The translations under genes and the position numbers were made by a program. From Mycobacterium sp. 236(2023) (GTDB taxonomy: Bacteria; Actinomycetota; Actinomycetes; Mycobacteriales; Mycobacteriaceae): DNA of 64,000 nucleotides. Below, one piece after another: positions 59,973 through 64,000 of the stretch; position 1 is the first letter of the stretch, and each line of letters starts with the position of its first letter. The notes under the pieces were generated by a model. It made no database searches and was not told where the DNA came from. It was given only the letters and a program-made list of their open reading frames with translations. The stretch covers positions 1,178,001 to 1,242,000 of the forward strand of contig NZ_JARSBP010000002.1 of NCBI RefSeq assembly GCF_029623955.1, read 5' to 3'.

Positions 59973-61012
59973 TGGACCGCTATGAACTGCGCAGGCTTGA
60001 TTACAGCCTGTCCGAGGATCATCGTGCGCTGCAGGCGGCCTACAAGGACTTCTTCGAAACCCGCTGCACCATCGAGACGGTTCGCGCCGCCGAGGAGTCA
60101 GGCTTCGACAAGAACCTCTGGGAGCGGTTGTGCGCCATGGGTGCAACGACGATGGCGCTGCCGGAATCGGTCGGCGGTGACGGCGCGACGCTGGTCGATC
60201 TGACGTTGGTCGCCGAGGAGATCGGGCGCTCGCTCGCGCCGGTGCCGTGGATCGACCATGTGGTGGCCGCGCGTCTGCTGGCTCGGCTCGGCGCGGTCGA
60301 ACCCGACGTCGTCAACGGCACGAAACTCGTCGCGCTCGACCCGGCGCAGGACGGCGTCTCGGGCGCCAGGTTGGTGCCGGCGGGATCGGTCGCCGACCAC
60401 GTGATCGTCCGGGACGGCGACAACATCGTGCTCCTCAGCTTCTCGTCCCGGCCCGCGCGGGTCGACAATATCGGCAAGCTGCCGATGGCGTGGGCGGATC
60501 CCGCTGCCGCCGACAACCGTGAGGTGTTGGGCAGTGGGGCGGCAGCGCTCGCCGAATATCAAGTCGCCGTGGATGAATGGCGGCTTCTGACCGGTGCCGC
60601 ACTTGTCGGTCTGGTCGAGGCGACGATGACGATCGCCGCCGAGTTCTCCAAGACGCGCTACACCCTCGGCGTCCCCATCTCGACGCTGCAGGCGATCTCG
60701 CATCCGCTGGCCAACATCGCCATCACCGTGCAGGCCGGTCGCAACCTGGCCCGCCGCGCGGCATGGTTTCTCGACAACGAGCCCGACGAGCGGCGCGAGC
60801 TGGCGCCGTCGGTGTTCGTCTTCATGGCCGAGGAGGCCGCCAAGGCGGCGACGATGGCCGTCCACGTCCAGGGCGGCCTCGGCGTCTCCGCGGAAGCGGC
60901 GGCCACGGCCTATCTGGTGCGGGCCAGGGGATGGGCGGTCGCCGGGGGAGACCCGGGAGCTGCCGCCAAGTACATCGCCTCGATCGTCGCCGACCGCGAA
61001 GGACGGAACTGA
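59972..61012 (+). CDS. Acyl-CoA dehydrogenase, small-subunit type
   Basis: A 346-residue FadE-family flavoprotein, short in the middle domain. It shows YSLSEDHRALQAAYKDFFETRC, MALPESVGGDGATLVDLTLVAEEIGRSLAPVPWIDH, and FSKTRYTLGVPISTLQAISHPLANIAITVQAGRN. It resembles the small subunit of heteromeric dehydrogenases such as ChsE1-ChsE2 (FadE28-FadE29) in cholesterol side-chain breakdown. The partner is the next gene (2-base gap). The catalytic residue is not evident here. Confidence 0.82.
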   Translation: MDRYELRRLDYSLSEDHRALQAAYKDFFETRCTIETVRAAEESGFDKNLWERLCAMGATTMALPESVGGDGATLVDLTLVAEEIGRSLAPVPWIDHVVAARLLARLGAVEPDVVNGTKLVALDPAQDGVSGARLVPAGSVADHVIVRDGDNIVLLSFSSRPARVDNIGKLPMAWADPAAADNREVLGSGAAALAEYQVAVDEWRLLTGAALVGLVEATMTIAAEFSKTRYTLGVPISTLQAISHPLANIAITVQAGRNLARRAAWFLDNEPDERRELAPSVFVFMAEEAAKAATMAVHVQGGLGVSAEAAATAYLVRARGWAVAGGDPGAAAKYIASIVADREGRN

Positions 61013-61014
61013 CC

Positions 61015-62196
61015 ATGGATTTCTCACAGGTCGCACTGTCCGATGACGAGCAGAAGTTTCAGGACGAGGTCCGGTCGTTCCTGAGCGAGATCGTCACCGA
61101 CGACGTCATCCGTCGCGACCGGGAGACCGGCGACAACTTCGACGAGGGCGTGCACCTCGCGCTCGGTGACGCCGGATACCTGGAGCGTGAGTGGAAAACC
61201 GGCTCCGCGCAGGCGTTCAGTCGGGTCGAGCGGCGGATCTGGGAACTCGAGAAGCGTCGCTACCATGTGCCGTGGGTGACCTCGGGCACGACGGCGATGA
61301 TCACCAAGTCGGTGGAGAAGTTCGGGTCCGCAGAGCTCAAGGACGAAGTGCTGCCGCGGGTCTACAGCGGACACGTTCGGATGTGCCTCGGCTACACCGA
61401 GCCCGAGGGCGGCTCCGACGTCGCGACCTGTAAGACCCGAGCCGTCCGCGACGGTGACGACTGGGTGATCAACGGGTCGAAGATGTTCACCACCGGCGCA
61501 CACAACTGCCAGTACGTCTTCCTCATCACCAACACCGACCCGAGCGCTCCGAAACACAAGAGCCTCACCATGTTTCTCGTCCCGCTCGACACCCCTGGCG
61601 TCGAGATCCAGGGCATCCGCACCGTCGACGGTGACCGCACCAACATCGTCTACTACAGCGATGTCCGGGTGCCTGATCGCTATCGGCTCGGCGACGTCAA
61701 CGGAGGCTGGACCGTCGTCCGTGAACCGCTCAACGCCGAGCACGGTGATGTGGCGGCGGCCGACGACGGCCTGGCCGATGTGGCGATCATGATGCATCAG
61801 GCGATGTTCATGGCGCACGCCGTCGACAAGGCCGCCGAGAAGTCGGCGGTGGCGGATCCGGGCGGCCGCAGGCTGATCGACGACGGTGCGGTGGCGTACC
61901 GGTTGGGCCGCAGCGTGGCCCGGCTCGAAGCGTCGCTGTCGGCGCCGAGCATCTTCGGCCGCGTGGCGCTCGCGCAGACCATGCGCGACATCTCACCCGA
62001 TCTGATGGACATCCTCGGGGCCGCCTCGGCGTTGCCCGTGGGGACCGACGGTGCCGCCGACGACGGTGCCGCCGAGTACGTGTACCGGTTTGCCCCGCTC
62101 GTCGGCATCTACGGCGGCACGCTCGAGGTGTTCCGCAACATGATCGCGCAGCACGTCCTGGGCCTCGGCAAGCCGAGCTACTCGCCTGCCAAGTGA
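61015..62196 (+). CDS. Acyl-CoA dehydrogenase, large-subunit type
   Basis: A 393-residue FadE-family protein: GYTEPEGGSDVATCKTRAVRDGDDWVINGSKMFTTGAHNCQYVFLIT and, near the end, LVGIYGGTLEVFRNMIAQHVLGLGKPSYSP. The Glu of the standard Y-E-G-T-S-E-I-Q is Gly (YGGTLEVFRN), as in large subunits of two-component enzymes. It should form an alpha2beta2 enzyme with the product of 59972 and catalyse the first oxidation of the activated acid. It is the last gene of the operon; its stop codon lies in the stem of a terminator hairpin. Confidence 0.86.
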   Translation: MDFSQVALSDDEQKFQDEVRSFLSEIVTDDVIRRDRETGDNFDEGVHLALGDAGYLEREWKTGSAQAFSRVERRIWELEKRRYHVPWVTSGTTAMITKSVEKFGSAELKDEVLPRVYSGHVRMCLGYTEPEGGSDVATCKTRAVRDGDDWVINGSKMFTTGAHNCQYVFLITNTDPSAPKHKSLTMFLVPLDTPGVEIQGIRTVDGDRTNIVYYSDVRVPDRYRLGDVNGGWTVVREPLNAEHGDVAAADDGLADVAIMMHQAMFMAHAVDKAAEKSAVADPGGRRLIDDGAVAYRLGRSVARLEASLSAPSIFGRVALAQTMRDISPDLMDILGAASALPVGTDGAADDGAAEYVYRFAPLVGIYGGTLEVFRNMIAQHVLGLGKPSYSPAK

Positions 62197-62243
62197 TTTG
62201 GGCGTGCGCGGTCGCGCTCAGCGCGACCCAGCACGCCCAAATC
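62195..62243. terminator. Bidirectional hairpin terminator between convergent operons
   Basis: GATTTGGGCGTGC (62195-62207) pairs perfectly with GCACGCCCAAATC (62231-62243). Inside, GGTCGCGC-TCA-GCGCGACC forms a second stem, with a two-base mismatch between them. It joins the convergent operon ends at 62196 and 62245 and even includes the stop codon of the dehydrogenase gene. One of the clearest hairpins in the window. Confidence 0.85.
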
Positions 62244-62244
62244 G

Positions 62245-63390
62245 CTACGTGCTGAGGATGGTGGCGCCCGCCGTGCCGGGGGCGCCGTAGAGCTGGGCGA
62301 AGCCGACCTTCGGCTCGCCCGGGATCTGGCGGTCGCCGGCCTCACCGCGCAGTTGGCGCACGATCTCGTGCAGCTGCCGCAACCCGGACGCGCCGATCGG
62401 CTCCCCGTTGGCGAGCAGGCCGCCGTCGGTGTTGACGGGCATCGCGCCGCCGATCTCCGTCGCGCCGTCGGCGATCAGCTTCTCCTGATCGCCGTCGGCG
62501 CAGAAACCGGCCTCGGCCATGTGGATGATCTCGGCGCCGGCATCGGTGTCCTGCAACTGGATCACGTCGACATCCGACGGCTCGATTCCCGCCTTCTCGA
62601 AAGCCGCCCGTGACGCGTAGACCGTCGGGGCGACATCCTCGTCGACCGGCGCGAACGTCGTGTTGACCTCGTAGGCACCGTACTTGCGGGTGCGCACCTC
62701 GACGGCCCGGACGAAGACGGGCTTGTTGGTGTACTTGTGGGCAAGGTCGGCCCGGCACATGACGACGGCGGCGGCCCCCTCGTCCGGGGAGCAGAACATG
62801 TACTGCGTCAGCGGGTAATTGAGCATCGGCGAGTTGAGGATCGCGTCCTCGTCCATCGGCTTGCGCCGGAATGCATTCGGGTTCAGGGCTCCGTTGCGCA
62901 GGTTCTTGTTGACGACCTTGGCCAGCGTTCGATGGCTGATGCCGTGGCTGTGGAGATACCGGTTGGCCTTCATGCCGAAGAACTGTGTCGTGAGGTACTG
63001 GCCGTTCTCCGCGTACCAGCTGGGCATTCCGACCAGTCCGGGATCCTCGGTGAACGCGCCGCGCGGATGCTTGTCGAGCCCTACGGCGATGCCGATCTCA
63101 TAGTCGCCCAACCGGATTCCGTCAGCGCAGGCCTTGGTGGCGCTTGCCGCCGTCGCGCAGGCGTTGAAGACGTTCGTGAACGGGATGCCTGACAGCCCGA
63201 TCATCCCGACGATCGCATCGGGGTTGGCGACCGTCCAGCTGCCTCCCACGCCGAACTGGATGTCGTTCCACGAAATGCCCGCATCGGCCACCGCGGCGGC
63301 GATCGCGTCGACACCCATCTGCATGGCGGTTTTGCCTTCGAACCGGCCGAACGGGTGCAGTCCCACCCCGATGATCGCGACGTCGTGCAT
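62245..63390 (-). CDS. Ltp-like thiolase/lipid-transfer protein
   Basis: A 381-residue SCP2-thiolase/Ltp-type protein. The acyl Cys78 is in VFNACATAAS; the C-terminal block reads NTDGGLLANGEPIGASGLRQLHEI. In thiolases this segment is G-H-P-x-G-A-S-G with a catalytic His; here Glu replaces it. Ltp proteins in mycobacteria include thiolases and aldolases of steroid degradation (Ltp2 is a retroaldolase), and they often need a DUF35/MaoC partner, not visible in this window. It is convergent with the ACAD operon and follows the thioesterase gene by 19 bases. Confidence 0.8.
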   Translation of the reverse strand: MHDVAIIGVGLHPFGRFEGKTAMQMGVDAIAAAVADAGISWNDIQFGVGGSWTVANPDAIVGMIGLSGIPFTNVFNACATAASATKACADGIRLGDYEIGIAVGLDKHPRGAFTEDPGLVGMPSWYAENGQYLTTQFFGMKANRYLHSHGISHRTLAKVVNKNLRNGALNPNAFRRKPMDEDAILNSPMLNYPLTQYMFCSPDEGAAAVVMCRADLAHKYTNKPVFVRAVEVRTRKYGAYEVNTTFAPVDEDVAPTVYASRAAFEKAGIEPSDVDVIQLQDTDAGAEIIHMAEAGFCADGDQEKLIADGATEIGGAMPVNTDGGLLANGEPIGASGLRQLHEIVRQLRGEAGDRQIPGEPKVGFAQLYGAPGTAGATILST

Positions 63391-63409
63391 GGGTCAGGCT
63401 TCCTTTCAC

Positions 63410-64000
63410 TCAAAGCCGTGCGCGCACCAGTTGCGCCTGCTGGATGGCCGCCACCGGACCCTGTTCGTCGAACAGAGTGCCCTTGGATACCCCGACTCCG
63501 TCGGAGCCGTAATGGTTCTCCGACCGCACGCCGATCCAGCGTCCCTCAGGGACGCGGTGGATGTGTACGGCGAGATCGGTGTTGAGGAACGTGTATTTGC
63601 TCGGATCGAGCCGGCTGCCCATGCCGTTGGCGATGTCGGCCACCGAGAACAACCGCTGCAGCGGCGTCATCTCTTCGCCGGCGACCAGATCCACCAGCGG
63701 GGTCGCCCAGCATTCGGCCTGCACGCTGTGCAGGATGTCGTTGAGCCAGCGCCAATCCAGGCTCTGGATGTACGTCGGGTCGGCTCCGTCGTCGGGCAGC
63801 CGGCGGGTGCCGTCACCGACCGGTCTCATCGGCTCGATAGGGGTGGCGGGAAGCGTCTCGGTTTCCGAGCGCAGGAACCGCCATGCGGACGCCTTGGCGA
63901 CAACCCGCAGCGCGCCGTCGGGACCTGCCGCAGTCATCTCGGCGCCCACCAACTCTATCTGGCGGCCCGGCCTTTCGACGGTGGCGCGCACCCAGACATC
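63410..64000 (-). CDS. Acyl-CoA thioesterase-like protein (TesB/4HBT type), N-terminus outside window
   Basis: About 196 residues of a double hot-dog-type protein are visible, starting at the right edge of the window with VRATVERPGRQIELVGAEM and running through LNTDLAVHIHRVPEGRWIGVRSENHYGSDGVGVSKGTLFDEQGPVAAIQQAQLV. The R-P-G-R-Q-I-x-L-V block followed by D-L-A-V-H-I-H-R-x-P and a late G-x-S-x-G-x-L-F-D-x-x-G belongs to the thioesterase-like (TesB/4HBT_3) family, which hydrolyses acyl-CoA. It is upstream of, and probably co-transcribed with, the Ltp-like gene. The 5' end is missing. Confidence 0.8.
   Translation of the reverse strand, partial: DVWVRATVERPGRQIELVGAEMTAAGPDGALRVVAKASAWRFLRSETETLPATPIEPMRPVGDGTRRLPDDGADPTYIQSLDWRWLNDILHSVQAECWATPLVDLVAGEEMTPLQRLFSVADIANGMGSRLDPSKYTFLNTDLAVHIHRVPEGRWIGVRSENHYGSDGVGVSKGTLFDEQGPVAAIQQAQLVRARL

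Overview
This is a high-GC actinobacterial chromosome segment, almost certainly from a member of the Mycobacteriaceae and probably a fast-growing environmental species (Mycolicibacterium type). The pointers are: a crcB/pgm head-to-head pair; a DUF222-HNH gene of the 13E12 repeat family with an SOS-type operator; a DosR-type box in front of a universal stress protein gene; a close homologue of mycobacterial Crp; a GAF-GGDEF-EAL gene next to an Rv1355c/MoeY-type gene; a mycofactocin-coupled SDR; and the very large number of fatty-acid/CoA genes. No phage, insertion sequence, CRISPR array or rRNA operon was seen. Organism and orthologue names come from recognising sequences by eye, not from searches.

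Region 1 (1-23 kb) is mixed: fluoride channel (partial), phosphoglucomutase and an MFS transporter; one tRNA-Ala; then two recurrences of a sulfotransferase plus DUF1214-like gene module. One of these is a tight five-gene operon (F420-type luciferase-like oxidoreductase, sulfotransferase, DUF1214, VOC, type-B carboxylesterase); the other is TetR-DUF1214 divergent from a sulfotransferase. Between them lie the 13E12 gene, a PAS-PAS-GGDEF diguanylate cyclase facing a Crp-family regulator, and small housekeeping or unknown genes. A DosR-box-driven Usp and a two-subunit acyl-CoA dehydrogenase follow.

Region 2 (23-30 kb) holds a degenerate flavoprotein-like gene and a three-gene leftward operon: an unrecognised acyltransferase-like protein, an E1/ThiF-nitroreductase fusion (Rv1355c/MoeY type), and the bifunctional c-di-GMP enzyme DcpA. 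It is preceded by a 693-base AT-richer gap. I consider this operon the best candidate for an undescribed system.

Region 3 (30-64 kb) is a catabolic island for CoA-activated acids. It has four acyl-CoA dehydrogenases, six crotonases, two thiolases plus an Ltp-like thiolase, four AMP-dependent acyl-CoA ligases (three in tandem), one type III CoA-transferase, several SDR/epimerase oxidoreductases, two amidohydrolases, a DapA-like aldolase and a thioesterase. It is divided into operons, several starting at divergent promoters with inverted repeats and each associated with its own GntR or TetR gene. The logic is: activate a carboxylic acid (ligases), dehydrogenate, hydrate, oxidise and thiolyse; the amidohydrolases and aldolase suggest extra C-C or ring cleavage. 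The substrate cannot be read from sequence. One alpha/beta hydrolase in the island carries two in-frame stops.
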